A stretch of 64,000 nt of DNA from Paenibacillus ehimensis NBRC 15659 (lineage in GTDB: Bacteria > Bacillota > Bacilli > Paenibacillales > NBRC-103111). The position numbers and the translations under genes are program-made. The stretch is from positions 62,001 through 126,000 of the forward strand of contig NZ_BILX01000010.1 of the NCBI RefSeq assembly GCF_004000785.1, read 5' to 3'. The notes under the pieces are model-generated. The model was not told the origin of the DNA. It did not search any database and worked only from the letters and a program-made list of their open reading frames with translations. Within the stretch, counting starts at the first letter, position 1. Each line of letters begins with the position of its first letter. This document shows, one piece after another, positions 18,317 to 27,332 of the stretch.

Positions 18317-19222
18317 ATGCAACAGGTCATAACGGAATTGCTGAACGGGTCCTGCGGCGAGTTGCGGCTGAACGAACCGCTTGCCCCTTACACCACATGG
18401 AAAATCGGAGGTCCGGCCGACATTCTGCTCATTCCTCGTACACGATCGCAGCTGATCGATGCGGTAAAGCTGCTGAACCGGCACGAAACTCCATGGACGG
18501 TTCTGGGGCGGGGCTCCAACATGCTTGTATCCGACAAAGGGATACGGGGGGCGGTCATCAAGCTTGGGGATGCTCTGGAAACCGTACGGTTCGAAGGGGA
18601 GCTCGTCTATGCCGGCGGAGCCTATTCGTTCATTAAGCTGTCGGTGATGGCGGGCAAGGAAGGATTGACCGGTCTGGAGTTCGCGGGGGGCATTCCGGGA
18701 ACCGTGGGAGGCGCCGTCTATATGAACGCCGGGGCGCACGGGTCTGATGTGTCACGCATCTTATTGCGGGCTGAAGTGCTGCTCCCGACAGGGGAGTTGG
18801 TGACGCTGAACAATGAGGATTTGGCTTATGCTTACCGACATTCGATTCTGCAGACGAAGCCGGGGATTGTGACTGAGGCGGTATTCCAGCTGCGGTATGG
18901 GGACCGCAAGGAGATTGCCGCTACACTCGCCTCGTACAAAGACCGGAGGCTGCGGACGCAGCCGCTGCAGCTTGCTTGCGCCGGAAGCGTCTTTCGCAAT
19001 CCTCAAGGACACTTCGCCGCCAAGCTGATCGAAGAAGCCGGACTTAAAGGCCTTCGGGTCGGCGGAGCCGAAGTATCGCCGCTGCACGCCAACTTCATTG
19101 TCAACGCCGGGCAGGCGACGGCCCACGACGTGCTCACCCTGATCGAACAAGTAAAGACTGCCGTGAAGGAGAAGTTCGGCGTCTGCCTTGTACCTGAAGT
19201 ATTGGTGGTGGGTGAGCGGTAA
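18317..19222 (+). CDS. murB: UDP-N-acetylenolpyruvoylglucosamine reductase MurB
   Basis: FAD/NADPH enzyme (301 aa) that reduces the enolpyruvyl group to make UDP-MurNAc. ATG 18317 follows a very strong AAGGAGG; an upstream in-frame extension to 18269 is rejected. Motifs: YTTWKIGGPAD, the FAD loop VLGRGSNMLVSD, GLEFAGGIPGTVGGAVYMNAGAHG, AYRHS (type II MurB lacking the extra loop), and AGSVFRNPQGHFAAKLIEEAGLKG with the catalytic Ser and a C-terminal Glu in VPEV. It is separated from murA by 15 nt. Confidence 0.96.
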   Translation: MQQVITELLNGSCGELRLNEPLAPYTTWKIGGPADILLIPRTRSQLIDAVKLLNRHETPWTVLGRGSNMLVSDKGIRGAVIKLGDALETVRFEGELVYAGGAYSFIKLSVMAGKEGLTGLEFAGGIPGTVGGAVYMNAGAHGSDVSRILLRAEVLLPTGELVTLNNEDLAYAYRHSILQTKPGIVTEAVFQLRYGDRKEIAATLASYKDRRLRTQPLQLACAGSVFRNPQGHFAAKLIEEAGLKGLRVGGAEVSPLHANFIVNAGQATAHDVLTLIEQVKTAVKEKFGVCLVPEVLVVGER

Positions 19223-19237
19223 ATCGGAGGTGGGACT

Positions 19238-20506
19238 TTGGAAAAGTTGGTTATCGAAGGCGGGAAACCTCTCTCGGGAGCCATCAGAATTCACGGTGCG
19301 AAAAATGCCGCTTTACCCATTCTGGCAGCCAGCATCATGGCGGAAGGAACGATCACGATTGAGAACGTGCCGGATTTGTCGGACATTCACGTGATGCTCG
19401 GCATTTTGCGGGCGCTTGGATGCAGGGCGGAGTTGGTCGGGGATAACGTAACCGTGAGTACGAACGCCGTTCATCAGTTTCATATTCCCGAAAGCCTGAT
19501 GAGCCAAATGCGATCCTCCATTTTTTTGATGGGCCCGCTGCTTTCCCGTCTCGGACGCGTGGAGCTGTATCAACCGGGCGGCTGCGCGATCGGCGAGCGG
19601 AAAATCGATCTGCACCTGCAAGGGCTGGCAGCCCTGGGAGCGCATATCGAAGAAAACGGCAGCCAGATCGTATGCACGGCCAATGAGCTGCACGGTGCGG
19701 AAATCGTGCTCGATTATCCGAGCGTGGGCGCGACCGAAAACATCATGATGGCTGCCGCCACGGCCCGGGGGATGACGACGATCACCAATGCGGCCCGTGA
19801 GCCCGAGATTCAGGATTTGCAAAACTTTTTGAACGCCATGGGCGCTCGTATTATCGGAGCCGGTACGGATACGATCACCATCGAAGGCGTAGCGGAACTA
19901 ATCCCCTGTACTTACCGGATCATTCCCGATCGCATCGTAGCCGGAACGCTGATGATTGCCGCCGCGGTTACCAGAGGAAACGTGACGCTGGAGAAGGTTT
20001 GTCCGGCTCATCTGACCTCCGCCATTCATGTGCTCAAGCGGGCAGGTGTTCAAATCACAATTAACGGTGATATAATGAACGTGTGCGCTCTCAGCCGGCC
20101 GAAATCGGTGGAGAGAATCGTGACCTCGCCTTATCCGTCATTCCCCACGGACCTGCAATCTCAAATCATGGTGCTGCTCAGTCTTGCCGACGGGGTAAGC
20201 ATCGTCAAGGAAACCGTATTTGAAGGACGATTCAAGCATGTAGACGAACTGTCGCGCATGGGAGCGGATATCCGGGTGGATTTGAACTCGGCCTATATCC
20301 GGGGAGTGCCCAGACTGTATGGCGCCACCGTGGAAGCGACCGACCTTCGCGCCGGCGCTGCGCTTGTCATCGCCGGATTGGCGGCTCAGGGATCAACCGT
20401 CATCGAACAAATTCATCATATCGACCGGGGGTACGACCGGATTGAACTGATGCTCGCGTCCCTTGGGGCGGGCATTCATCGTACGACGCCGGTGCCTACG
20501 GAGTAG
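19238..20506 (+). CDS. murA: UDP-N-acetylglucosamine 1-carboxyvinyltransferase MurA
   Basis: Catalyses the first committed step of peptidoglycan synthesis, transferring enolpyruvate from PEP to UDP-GlcNAc; it is the fosfomycin target. TTG start after GGAGGTGGGAC; 422 aa. The EPT fold is evident from GAKNAALPILAASIMAEG, the catalytic-Cys motif PGGCAIGERKIDLHLQGL near residue 115, PSVGATENIMMAAA, and the C-terminal DLRAGAALVIAGLAA. The catalytic Cys is present, so this copy should be fosfomycin sensitive. Gene order murB-murA-divIB is typical of Paenibacillaceae. Confidence 0.96.
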   Translation: MEKLVIEGGKPLSGAIRIHGAKNAALPILAASIMAEGTITIENVPDLSDIHVMLGILRALGCRAELVGDNVTVSTNAVHQFHIPESLMSQMRSSIFLMGPLLSRLGRVELYQPGGCAIGERKIDLHLQGLAALGAHIEENGSQIVCTANELHGAEIVLDYPSVGATENIMMAAATARGMTTITNAAREPEIQDLQNFLNAMGARIIGAGTDTITIEGVAELIPCTYRIIPDRIVAGTLMIAAAVTRGNVTLEKVCPAHLTSAIHVLKRAGVQITINGDIMNVCALSRPKSVERIVTSPYPSFPTDLQSQIMVLLSLADGVSIVKETVFEGRFKHVDELSRMGADIRVDLNSAYIRGVPRLYGATVEATDLRAGAALVIAGLAAQGSTVIEQIHHIDRGYDRIELMLASLGAGIHRTTPVPTE

Positions 20507-20757
20507 CACTTTATACATCCATATGACCACAGCCGCTGGAATATCCCTTTTTCCATGGGAGAAGGGATACCCTGCGGTTTACATATTCCGTATTTGTTTT
20601 GCGTTATCGTGCAGGCGATGCCGGCAAATGCGGGTGAGGACGACCGTTCAGGCCTGGCCTGCGGACGGTTCCGGTCCTGTCCGGGACAAGCTGCCCGGCG
20701 CAAAAGCGTACAGAGCCTGCCATGCGGGCTTTGTTGCGTTCAGAAGAGGAGGCACCT
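20507..20757 (+). other. murA-divIB intergenic region with hairpins
   Basis: No gene is recognised in these 251 nt. An 8-bp inverted repeat TATCCCTT / AAGGGATA (20542-20549, 20562-20569) encloses a 12-nt loop without a T-run. Further downstream ACCGT / ACGGT arms flank a GGCCTGGCC core. I see no convincing promoter. Confidence 0.4.
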
Positions 20758-21681
20758 ATGGAAGACAGACTCCCAGTGATCAAGAAACCGAATCCGAAAA
20801 GCCGGAGCAGCAAGAAGCTGCTGCTGTTTTTATTTATCTTTTTCATTACGCTTCTGCTGATTCTCTTCTTCCAATCGTCGCTTAGCAAAATAACGGAGAT
20901 CGAGATTCAAGGACAGGAGCTGGTATCCAAGGAGGAAATCGCCCAAGCGGCCGCCGTCAAAGCAGGGGACCACTTCTTTTCCGTCTCCTCCTCCAAAGTC
21001 GAAACGCAGGTCAAAGCACTAAAGATGGTCGAATCGGTCGAAGTGTCCAAAAAATTCCCGGGGCGCCTGATCATTCAGGTGCACGAGTATCCGAAGGTGG
21101 CTTACCAAGTGGGAGAAAACGGGCAGATTGAGGCGCTGCTCGCCGACGCCAGCGTTGTGCCCGTAACGGTGCAGGGCGTTGCGCTGGACAAGCCGATCTT
21201 GACGGGATGGTCGAAGGACGATCCGCTCAAGGTCAAGCTGTGTCTGGCCATGTCCAAGCTGCCGGCCTCTTACTTCTCTGACGTGTCCGAGATTAAACCT
21301 TCTCCGACGGATTCCTATCCTGACAAAATCAAGATATATACCCGTTCCCAATACGAGGTGCAAATGACGATCGGGTATTTGCCCGAAAAGATGAAATATT
21401 TGGATTCTTACATCGCCAGCCTGCAAAGCAGTAAAATATCAGGGGGCGTAATTACGATGCTGGAAGCGGACTATCATTCTCCTTTTGGTAAGGATTCGGA
21501 CAAAACGAACGCCAAGGATACAAAAGACAGCGCAGACGGAAAAGAAAGCAAGGATAACAAAGAAAGCAAAGATAGCAAGGACACCAAAACCCCCGCTTCG
21601 AAAGAGACGGAGAAGCACGATGCCGCATCATCGTCCGCTGACGAAACGAAGCCGGAAAGCCAGGAAACGGCCCGTAACTGA
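20758..21681 (+). CDS. divIB: Cell division protein DivIB (FtsQ family)
   Basis: Bitopic divisome protein (307 aa) that works with FtsL and DivIC. ATG 20758 follows GAGGAGG; the extension to 20722 is not supported. Basic cytoplasmic N-terminus, one transmembrane helix (residues about 20-40), an extracellular POTRA domain starting ITEIEIQGQELVSKEEI, the FtsQ/DivIB beta domain, and then a 60-residue Lys/Asp/Ser/Glu tail made of KDSK/KESK-like repeats. The charged tail resembles the one on PBP2B from the same cluster. A B. subtilis-type ylxW/ylxX/sbp block is absent between it and ftsA. Confidence 0.92.
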   Translation: MEDRLPVIKKPNPKSRSSKKLLLFLFIFFITLLLILFFQSSLSKITEIEIQGQELVSKEEIAQAAAVKAGDHFFSVSSSKVETQVKALKMVESVEVSKKFPGRLIIQVHEYPKVAYQVGENGQIEALLADASVVPVTVQGVALDKPILTGWSKDDPLKVKLCLAMSKLPASYFSDVSEIKPSPTDSYPDKIKIYTRSQYEVQMTIGYLPEKMKYLDSYIASLQSSKISGGVITMLEADYHSPFGKDSDKTNAKDTKDSADGKESKDNKESKDSKDTKTPASKETEKHDAASSSADETKPESQETARN

Positions 21682-21701
21682 GCAAAAAACTCTACTCAAC
21701 C

Positions 21702-21738
21702 TGCTAGAATAGTGCTAGAATTGAAATTATGGTATAAT
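21702..21738 (+). promoter_or_regulatory. Extended -10 promoter for ftsAZ with tandem repeats
   Basis: TATAAT at 21733-21738 is preceded by TGG, forming an extended -10 (TGNTATAAT), while no good -35 lies 16-18 bp upstream. Instead the 9-bp direct repeat TGCTAGAAT occurs at 21702-21710 and 21713-21721, 11 bp apart and on the same helical face. This could bind an activator. No sigma-H-like -35 is seen. Confidence 0.6.
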
Positions 21739-21750
21739 TTAAGCCTGGCC

Positions 21751-21867
21751 GTGAAAAAAAATGAACTAAAAAAGAGGGAATTAGCGAGCCGTGTGGAATA
21801 TCTACAGGAGGTTTTGCTGACCAAGGCTCATTTTCGAAATTATGTCACAGGAGGTGCCACGGGTTGA
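21751..21867 (+). CDS. Candidate 38-codon leader ORF overlapping the ftsA start
   Basis: An open frame from GTG 21751 encodes 38 residues (begins VKKNELKKRELASRVEYL, ends TGGATG). Its TGA stop (21865-21867) overlaps the TTG start of ftsA in the sequence TTGA, an arrangement typical of translational coupling. The expected transcription start from the extended -10 is about 21745, so the message would be nearly leaderless for this GTG. An alternative internal TTG (21814) or CTG (21817) sits just behind AGGAGG (21806-21811). The peptide is basic and helix-prone and I recognise no family. It may be a regulatory leader or chance. Confidence 0.35.
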   Translation: MKKNELKKRELASRVEYLQEVLLTKAHFRNYVTGGATG

Positions 21868-23111
21868 GCAGCAATGACATCATTGTTAGTTTGGACATCG
21901 GTACATCCAAAGTTCGTGCTATTATTGGGGAAGTCGTTAACGGCGCCATTAATATAATTGGAGTTGGATCTGCCGACTCGCAGGGAATTCGCAAAGGAGC
22001 GATCGTGGATATCGATCAAACGGTCCAGTCGATCCGGAGCGCAGTGGATCATGCCGAGCGAATGGTCGGAGTGCAAATATCGGAAGTATACGTTGGAATT
22101 TCCGGCAATCATATTGCGCTGCAATCGAGTCACGGGGTCGTGGCGGTATCGAACGAAGACCGCGAAATCGGCGACGACGACATCGAACGTGTCATTCAGG
22201 CGGCGAAAGTGATTCCTTTGGCTCCCGAACGCGAGATTATCGGCGTTGTGCCGAACCAATACGTAGTAGACGGAACGGATCAGATTCACGATCCCCGGAG
22301 CATGATCGGGGTTCGATTGGAAGTCGAAGCGACCATTGTTACCGGTACAAAAACGGCGATACATAATTTGCTCCGCGTCGTGGAGAAATCCGGGCTCAAG
22401 GTAGCCGGACTTATCTTAATGTCGCTGGCCGCAGGCCATTTGGCTTTGTCCAAGGACGAGAAAGCCGTCGGAACCGTGCTGGTCGATATCGGGGCGGGCG
22501 CAACGACGATTGCCATTTTTAACGAGAACAACCTGGTAGCCACATCGACGCTTCCGATCGGAGGCGAGTTCATTACGGGCGACATCGCTTACGGCTTGCG
22601 TACGCAAGCGGACATCGCCGAGAAGATCAAGCTGAAATTCGGCTGCGCCGTCGTAGAGCATGCGGCGCCTGATCAAGTGTTTAAGGTTAACCGGATCGGC
22701 AGCAATACGGACAAGGAATTTTCCCAGGTCGATCTGGCGAACATCATCGAGCCCCGGGTGCAAGAAATATTTCATCTGATCCGCCTGGAGGTTCAGCGCC
22801 TTGGCTTCACCGATCTGCCAGGAGGTTATGTGCTCTCCGGCGGGACGGTTTCGCTGCCCGGCGTGTTGAATGTCGCCCAAGTGGAGCTGGCGTCTTCCGT
22901 TCGTATTGCCGTTCCCGAGTTTATCGGCGTGCGAGACCCTGCTTTCACGAGCGGCGTAGGAATTATCCAGTACGCCTCCAAGTATTTGCGCCATTCCAAA
23001 CAAAACTCCGGCGTCAAGAAGCTGGTCACGACGAAAAAAGCGTCTTCCGGTCAAGAGCAAAAGCCCTCGGCCATGGAACGTTTCAAAAATTGGTTAAGCG
23101 AATTTATTTAA
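21864..23111 (+). CDS. ftsA: Cell division protein FtsA
   Basis: Actin-like protein (415 aa) that tethers FtsZ to the membrane and links it to septal synthesis. TTG start behind CAGGAGGTG. Actin-fold motifs are seen: VSLDIGTSKVRAIIGE (phosphate 1), the 1C domain (VYVGISGNHI), VLVDIGAGATTIAIF (phosphate 2) and PGGYVLSGGTVSLPGV (adenosine region). The last 13 residues AMERFKNWLSEFI form an amphipathic membrane-targeting helix. ftsZ follows after 50 nt. Confidence 0.97.
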   Translation: MSSNDIIVSLDIGTSKVRAIIGEVVNGAINIIGVGSADSQGIRKGAIVDIDQTVQSIRSAVDHAERMVGVQISEVYVGISGNHIALQSSHGVVAVSNEDREIGDDDIERVIQAAKVIPLAPEREIIGVVPNQYVVDGTDQIHDPRSMIGVRLEVEATIVTGTKTAIHNLLRVVEKSGLKVAGLILMSLAAGHLALSKDEKAVGTVLVDIGAGATTIAIFNENNLVATSTLPIGGEFITGDIAYGLRTQADIAEKIKLKFGCAVVEHAAPDQVFKVNRIGSNTDKEFSQVDLANIIEPRVQEIFHLIRLEVQRLGFTDLPGGYVLSGGTVSLPGVLNVAQVELASSVRIAVPEFIGVRDPAFTSGVGIIQYASKYLRHSKQNSGVKKLVTTKKASSGQEQKPSAMERFKNWLSEFI

Positions 23112-23161
23112 ACTCGGGTAGCCTTGCACGATGAAAGCCTAATGAGGGGGAAGACGCTAGT

Positions 23162-24298
23162 ATGTTTGAATTTGATATGGATATGGAAGGATTTGCCAAA
23201 ATAAAAGTAATCGGCTGCGGCGGCGGCGGAAGCAACGCTGTCAACCGGATGATCGACACTGGCGTGAGAGGGGTCGAATTTATAACGGTCAACACCGATG
23301 CGCAGGCTCTTCACCTCGCCAAATCGGAGATGAAGCTGCAAATCGGGGATAAGCTTACCCGCGGTCTCGGGGCCGGTGCAAATCCCGAGGTTGGGAAGAA
23401 GGCTGCCGAAGAGTCCCGTGAGTTAATCGCCAATGCGCTCAAAGGCTCGGACCTCGTCTTTGTTACCGCCGGTATGGGCGGGGGTACAGGGACAGGCGCT
23501 GCGCCAGTTATTGCCGAAATCGCAAAAGAATGCGGCGCGTTGACCGTCGGCGTCGTGACGCGTCCGTTCCGTTTTGAAGGATTGAAGCGCGCCCGACAAG
23601 CGGAGCAAGGGATTGCCGCCCTCAAAGAAAAAGTCGATACGCTCATTATTATTCCGAATGACCGTTTGCTTGAGATCGTTGACAAGAAAACGCCGATGCT
23701 GGAAGCGTTCCTTGCGGCGGACAACGTTTTGCGTCAAGGGGTTCAAGGGGTTTCCGACCTGATCGCCGTTCCCGGCTTGATCAACTTGGACTTTGCCGAC
23801 GTAAAGACCATCATGACCGAGCGCGGTTCCGCTTTGATGGGGATCGGTCACGCTTCGGGCGAAAATCGTGCGGCGGAAGCGGCCAAGAAAGCGATCAGCT
23901 CCCCGCTGCTTGAAACGTCGATTGACGGCGCGCGCGGCGTGCTGTTGAACATTACGGGCGGCAACAACCTGTCGCTTTACGAAGTCAACGAAGCGGCCGA
24001 TATCGTCGCCGACGCCGCTGATCCGGAAGTCAACATGATTTTCGGTGCGGTGATTGACGAAAGCTTGAAAGATGAGATCCAAGTGACCGTTATTGCCACT
24101 GGTTTCGAGCATCGCGAAACGCCTTCAACCGCCAAGAAACCGGCAGCTTCCGGTACAACGGCATCCTCCAGCGCGTCGCAGGAGCCTATGGACAACCGGC
24201 TTGGCAACCTCCGTCCGTTCGGGGGCCAAACGTCGAACGACCAGCTCGACATCCCGGCTTTCCTTCGCAACCGCAACCGCAACGGCTTCGACAAATAA
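23162..24298 (+). CDS. ftsZ: Cell division protein FtsZ
   Basis: Tubulin-like GTPase (378 aa) that forms the cytokinetic ring. Start ATG follows GAGGGGGAAG. The GTP-binding signature GGGTGTG lies in [16 protein letters not shown] near residue 105, the N-terminal glycine loop is [13 protein letters not shown], and the T7 catalytic loop is [17 protein letters not shown] Thr/Ser/Ala linker (about 320-345) leads to the conserved C-terminal peptide [12 protein letters not shown], which binds FtsA and SepF; both partners are encoded in this window. Confidence 0.98.
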   Translation: MFEFDMDMEGFAKIKVIGCGGGGSNAVNRMIDTGVRGVEFITVNTDAQALHLAKSEMKLQIGDKLTRGLGAGANPEVGKKAAEESRELIANALKGSDLVFVTAGMGGGTGTGAAPVIAEIAKECGALTVGVVTRPFRFEGLKRARQAEQGIAALKEKVDTLIIIPNDRLLEIVDKKTPMLEAFLAADNVLRQGVQGVSDLIAVPGLINLDFADVKTIMTERGSALMGIGHASGENRAAEAAKKAISSPLLETSIDGARGVLLNITGGNNLSLYEVNEAADIVADAADPEVNMIFGAVIDESLKDEIQVTVIATGFEHRETPSTAKKPAASGTTASSSASQEPMDNRLGNLRPFGGQTSNDQLDIPAFLRNRNRNGFDK

Positions 24299-24326
24299 TG
24301 AACTAATCTATATTGTTTTAACCAAC

Positions 24327-24359
24327 AGCCGCCTCTATCGCTAGAGGCGGCTATTTTTT
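24327..24359 (+). terminator. Terminator of the dcw operon after ftsZ
   Basis: The arms AGCCGCCTCTA / TAGAGGCGGCT (24327-24337, 24342-24352) form a perfect 11-bp stem with a 4-nt loop and are followed by six T. Confidence 0.93.
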
Positions 24360-24463
24360 CGCCTCCTCGCGTACCGAGAGGTGGCAGTCCTTTTCCTCCT
24401 CCTCCTTTGGTTGGGAGGAGTGGGTCCTCACTAGATCAGCTTGTGTGGTGGAGAGACCCTCCT

Positions 24464-24530
24464 CTCGACAAAAATAGTTCCGCTCCCTCGGCATGTTTAG
24501 ACAGACTTTGGAATACGATTGGGATATACT
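24464..24530 (+). promoter_or_regulatory. spoIIG promoter: two Spo0A boxes and a long-spacer sigma-A promoter
   Basis: On the reverse strand, 24464-24472 reads TTTGTCGAG (8 of 9 to the Spo0A box TTTGTCGAA) and 24497-24505 reads TCTGTCTAA (7 of 9). The second box overlaps a -35-like TAGACA (24498-24503), which lies 21 bp from a -10 TATACT (24525-24530). The B. subtilis spoIIG promoter has the same abnormal layout, with a spacer of about 22 bp rescued by phosphorylated Spo0A, so I assign this as the Spo0A-activated promoter of spoIIGA-sigE. Confidence 0.75.
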
Positions 24531-24579
24531 TGTCTCATTCGCGGCAAGCGGGCGGCAAGCTGGGCGGGAGGTAACGAAG

Positions 24580-25479
24580 ATGGTCGTGTACATCGATGTC
24601 ATTTTCCTCATAAACGTGCTGATCGACGGTGCGCTGCTCTGGACGACGGCCTGGTCGCGCAAGCTCCGTTACCGTCCGTGGCGGCTGGGGCTTTCCGCGG
24701 CCATCGGAGGCAGCTACGCGGTGATGCTATTTTTTCCGCCGTTATCGTTTCTGTTTACGTTTGCGCTAAAATTTGCGCTTTCTATGCTGATGCTGCTGAC
24801 CGCCTTCGGATTTGGGGGATTGCAGCATTTTTTGCGGAACCTTGGCGCATTTTACGTCATCAATTTCATGGCCGCCGGTGCCGTCTTCGGGTGCGCCTAC
24901 TTCTGGCAATCCTCCAGCGAAATCGTCAATGGCATCTTGTTCAGCCACGATTTGGGGGTCACGCTGACGATGCTGGCCTTTTCCTTCCCTTTGGCGTTAT
25001 GGCTATGCCGGCACGTCCTGCAAGCCTTGAGGCGCAAGCATGAACTGGCCTCGTTTCTGGCGAAGGTGGAGGTCCATATCGACGAATTTGCTTCCAGCTG
25101 TACGGGGCTTATCGATACCGGCAACCAACTATACGATCCGCTGACGAAAACGCCGGTCATGGTCATGGAAGCGGCGCAGTGGGGGGAGCGCATTCCCGAA
25201 GCTTGGCTGGCCAAAATCCGCCGGGCCGAAGTGGATCAACTTGTGACGTCGATCGGTACTGAGCCCTTCGTCTGGCAGGACCGTCTGCGCCTGGTGCCGT
25301 ATCGCGGAGTGAACCGGAATACGCAGTTTATGCTGGCGCTCAAGCCGGACCGGGTCGTGATCACAACGGGCAGCGGGCAGATCGAGGCGAACAAAGTGCT
25401 GATCGGACTGGACGGCGGGCGGCTTAGCTCGGACAACGCTTATCAGGCCATCATTCATCCGTCGCTAGTCAACATGTAG
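24580..25479 (+). CDS. spoIIGA: Sigma-E processing peptidase SpoIIGA
   Basis: Membrane aspartic protease (299 aa) in the sporulation septum that removes the pro-sequence of SigE. ATG 24580 behind GGGAGGT gives the family N-terminus VVYIDVIFLINVLIDG. Five transmembrane helices fill residues 1-150. The C-terminal cytoplasmic domain carries the catalytic LIDTGNQLYDPLT motif. It is followed by its substrate gene sigE after a 148-nt gap, the spoIIG operon arrangement. In B. subtilis activation also requires the forespore signal SpoIIR, which is not in this window. Confidence 0.95.
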   Translation: MVVYIDVIFLINVLIDGALLWTTAWSRKLRYRPWRLGLSAAIGGSYAVMLFFPPLSFLFTFALKFALSMLMLLTAFGFGGLQHFLRNLGAFYVINFMAAGAVFGCAYFWQSSSEIVNGILFSHDLGVTLTMLAFSFPLALWLCRHVLQALRRKHELASFLAKVEVHIDEFASSCTGLIDTGNQLYDPLTKTPVMVMEAAQWGERIPEAWLAKIRRAEVDQLVTSIGTEPFVWQDRLRLVPYRGVNRNTQFMLALKPDRVVITTGSGQIEANKVLIGLDGGRLSSDNAYQAIIHPSLVNM

Positions 25480-25627
25480 CACGAGCGGGACCGGGTACTT
25501 ACCGCCAGGCTTGCCGCAGCTCAAAGCCGAGCTTGTAAGAAGAACGAAGCTTGACCGCAGGAAAGCTGGTTTCACGACTGGGGATGTGCGGCGAATAAAA
25601 TGGGACGAATGGGAGGAAGCGTAAAAC

Positions 25628-26350
25628 ATGATGGTCAAGTGGAAGCTGATGCTGCAAATTATGTATTTTCGCCTGCTGCTGGTGCTGGGGCTCAAGTCGG
25701 ACGAAATCTACTACATTGGTGGAAGCGAAGCGCTGCCGCCCCCGCTCACACGCGAAGAGGAAGAATATTTATTGGAAAAGCTTCCTTCGGGAGATGCGGC
25801 CATCCGCGGCATGCTGATCGAACGAAATCTGCGGCTCGTCGTTTACATCGCGCGCAAATTCGAGAACACAGGCATCAATATCGAAGACCTCGTATCGATC
25901 GGCGCGATCGGCTTGATCAAAGCGGTCAATACGTTCGATCCCGAGAAAAAAATCAAGCTCGCCACCTACGCCTCGCGATGCATTGAGAACGAAATTTTGA
26001 TGTATTTGCGGCGCAACAGCAAAATCCGCACCGAGGTTTCGTTCGACGAGCCGCTCAATATCGATTGGGACGGCAATGAGCTTTTGCTTTCGGACGTGCT
26101 AGGGACGGAAAACGACACCATCTATCGGAACATTGAGGAGCAGGTAGACCGCAAGCTTCTCCATAAGGCGCTCGACAAGCTGTCGGAGCGCGAACGGATC
26201 ATCATGGAGCTGCGTTTCGGCCTGCAGGACGGCGAAGAGAAGACGCAAAAGGACGTCGCGGATATGCTCGGCATCTCCCAGTCGTACATTTCGCGGCTCG
26301 AAAAACGTATCATCAAACGGCTCCGCAAAGAGTTCAACAAGATGGTGTAA
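25628..26350 (+). CDS. sigE: RNA polymerase sporulation sigma factor SigE (pro-form)
   Basis: Mother-cell sigma factor (240 aa) made as an inactive precursor. ATG 25628 follows GGGAGGAAGCG. The hydrophobic N-terminal stretch ([16 protein letters not shown]) is the pro-sequence removed by SpoIIGA. Region 2 ([23 protein letters not shown], then [17 protein letters not shown]) and region 4 ([29 protein letters not shown]) are complete. A candidate sigma-E promoter is seen for spoVE, and sigma-E/K-like elements lie ahead of murB and ymxH in this window. Confidence 0.97.
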   Translation: MMVKWKLMLQIMYFRLLLVLGLKSDEIYYIGGSEALPPPLTREEEEYLLEKLPSGDAAIRGMLIERNLRLVVYIARKFENTGINIEDLVSIGAIGLIKAVNTFDPEKKIKLATYASRCIENEILMYLRRNSKIRTEVSFDEPLNIDWDGNELLLSDVLGTENDTIYRNIEEQVDRKLLHKALDKLSERERIIMELRFGLQDGEEKTQKDVADMLGISQSYISRLEKRIIKRLRKEFNKMV

Positions 26351-26437
26351 ACTGGAAAAAGTTTTTTTCGTTGGCGATGAAAGCGAAACCGTCCTTGCCG
26401 GAACGGGCTTTGAACGATTTTCGGGTAGCGATGCGGC

Positions 26438-26467
26438 GAATGGAGAGCCCGAAGGAGCCGCATAAAA
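26438..26467 (+). promoter_or_regulatory. Forespore (sigma-F/G type) promoter for sigG
   Basis: GAATG (26438-26442) fits the sigma-G -35 GHATR exactly. After an 18-bp spacer, CATAAAA (26461-26467) matches CATNHTA at 6 of 7 positions. In B. subtilis sigG is transcribed by sigma-F and by itself from this position. A further inverted repeat AGGAGA / TCTCCT (26478-26483, 26501-26506) lies just before the SD. Confidence 0.6.
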
Positions 26468-26521
26468 AAGCATTCCGAGGAGATAATTAACAGTAATGTT
26501 TCTCCTTGGGAGGTAATCACG

Positions 26522-27304
26522 GTGACCCGAAACAAAGTCGAAATATGCGGCGTCGATACGGCAAAGCTACCGGTTTTGACCAATGCGGAAATGCGTGAAC
26601 TATTCGTGGACCTGCAAACGAATAACGAACGATCTGCAAGAGAGAAATTAGTCAACGGCAACCTCCGGCTCGTGCTGAGCGTCATCCAGCGGTTCAACAA
26701 CCGGGGGGAATTTGTCGACGACCTGTTCCAAGTAGGCTGTATCGGACTGATGAAAGCCATTGATAATTTCGATTTGAGCCAAAACGTCAAGTTTTCCACC
26801 TACGCGGTTCCGATGATTATTGGAGAGATCCGCCGTTACCTTCGGGACAACAACCCGATCCGGGTGTCCCGCTCCTTGCGCGATATTGCTTATAAGGCGC
26901 TTCAGGTGCGCGATCAGCTGACGAATCAAAATTCGCGGGAGCCCACCATTTACGAAATTTCGGAAGCGCTCGGCGTGCCGAAGGAGGATGTCGTATTTGC
27001 ACTTGATGCCATACAGGATCCGGTGTCGCTCTTCGAACCGATCTATCATGACGGCGGCGATCCGATCTATGTGATGGACCAGATCAGCGACGACCGGAAC
27101 AAAGACGTATCGTGGATCGAGGGCATTGCGCTCCGGGAAGCGATGCGGAAGCTGAACGACCGCGAGAAAATGATTTTGTCCATGCGCTTTTTCGACGGAA
27201 AGACCCAGATGGAAGTGGCCGACGAGATCGGCATTTCCCAAGCGCAAGTATCCCGGCTCGAGAAATCGGCCATATCCCAAATGCAGAAGCATGTGAAAAA
27301 CTGA
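26522..27304 (+). CDS. sigG: RNA polymerase sporulation sigma factor SigG
   Basis: Late forespore sigma factor (260 aa). GTG start after GGGAGGTAATC. N-terminal TRNKVEICGVDTAKLPVL is the SigG family signature and contains the anti-sigma gate region. Core motifs are NLRLVLSVIQRF, DDLFQVGCIGLMKAID and FSTYAVPMIIGEIRRYLRD (region 2), a region 3 segment around YEISEALGVPKEDVVFA, and MEVADEIGISQAQVSRLE (region 4 helix-turn-helix). It is the third gene of the spoIIGA-sigE-sigG block. A hairpin between TCTCC and GGGAG could weakly mask its ribosome site. Confidence 0.97.
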   Translation: MTRNKVEICGVDTAKLPVLTNAEMRELFVDLQTNNERSAREKLVNGNLRLVLSVIQRFNNRGEFVDDLFQVGCIGLMKAIDNFDLSQNVKFSTYAVPMIIGEIRRYLRDNNPIRVSRSLRDIAYKALQVRDQLTNQNSREPTIYEISEALGVPKEDVVFALDAIQDPVSLFEPIYHDGGDPIYVMDQISDDRNKDVSWIEGIALREAMRKLNDREKMILSMRFFDGKTQMEVADEIGISQAQVSRLEKSAISQMQKHVKN

Positions 27305-27332
27305 CGGGAGCTTGCCCGACCTGCGAAGATCC

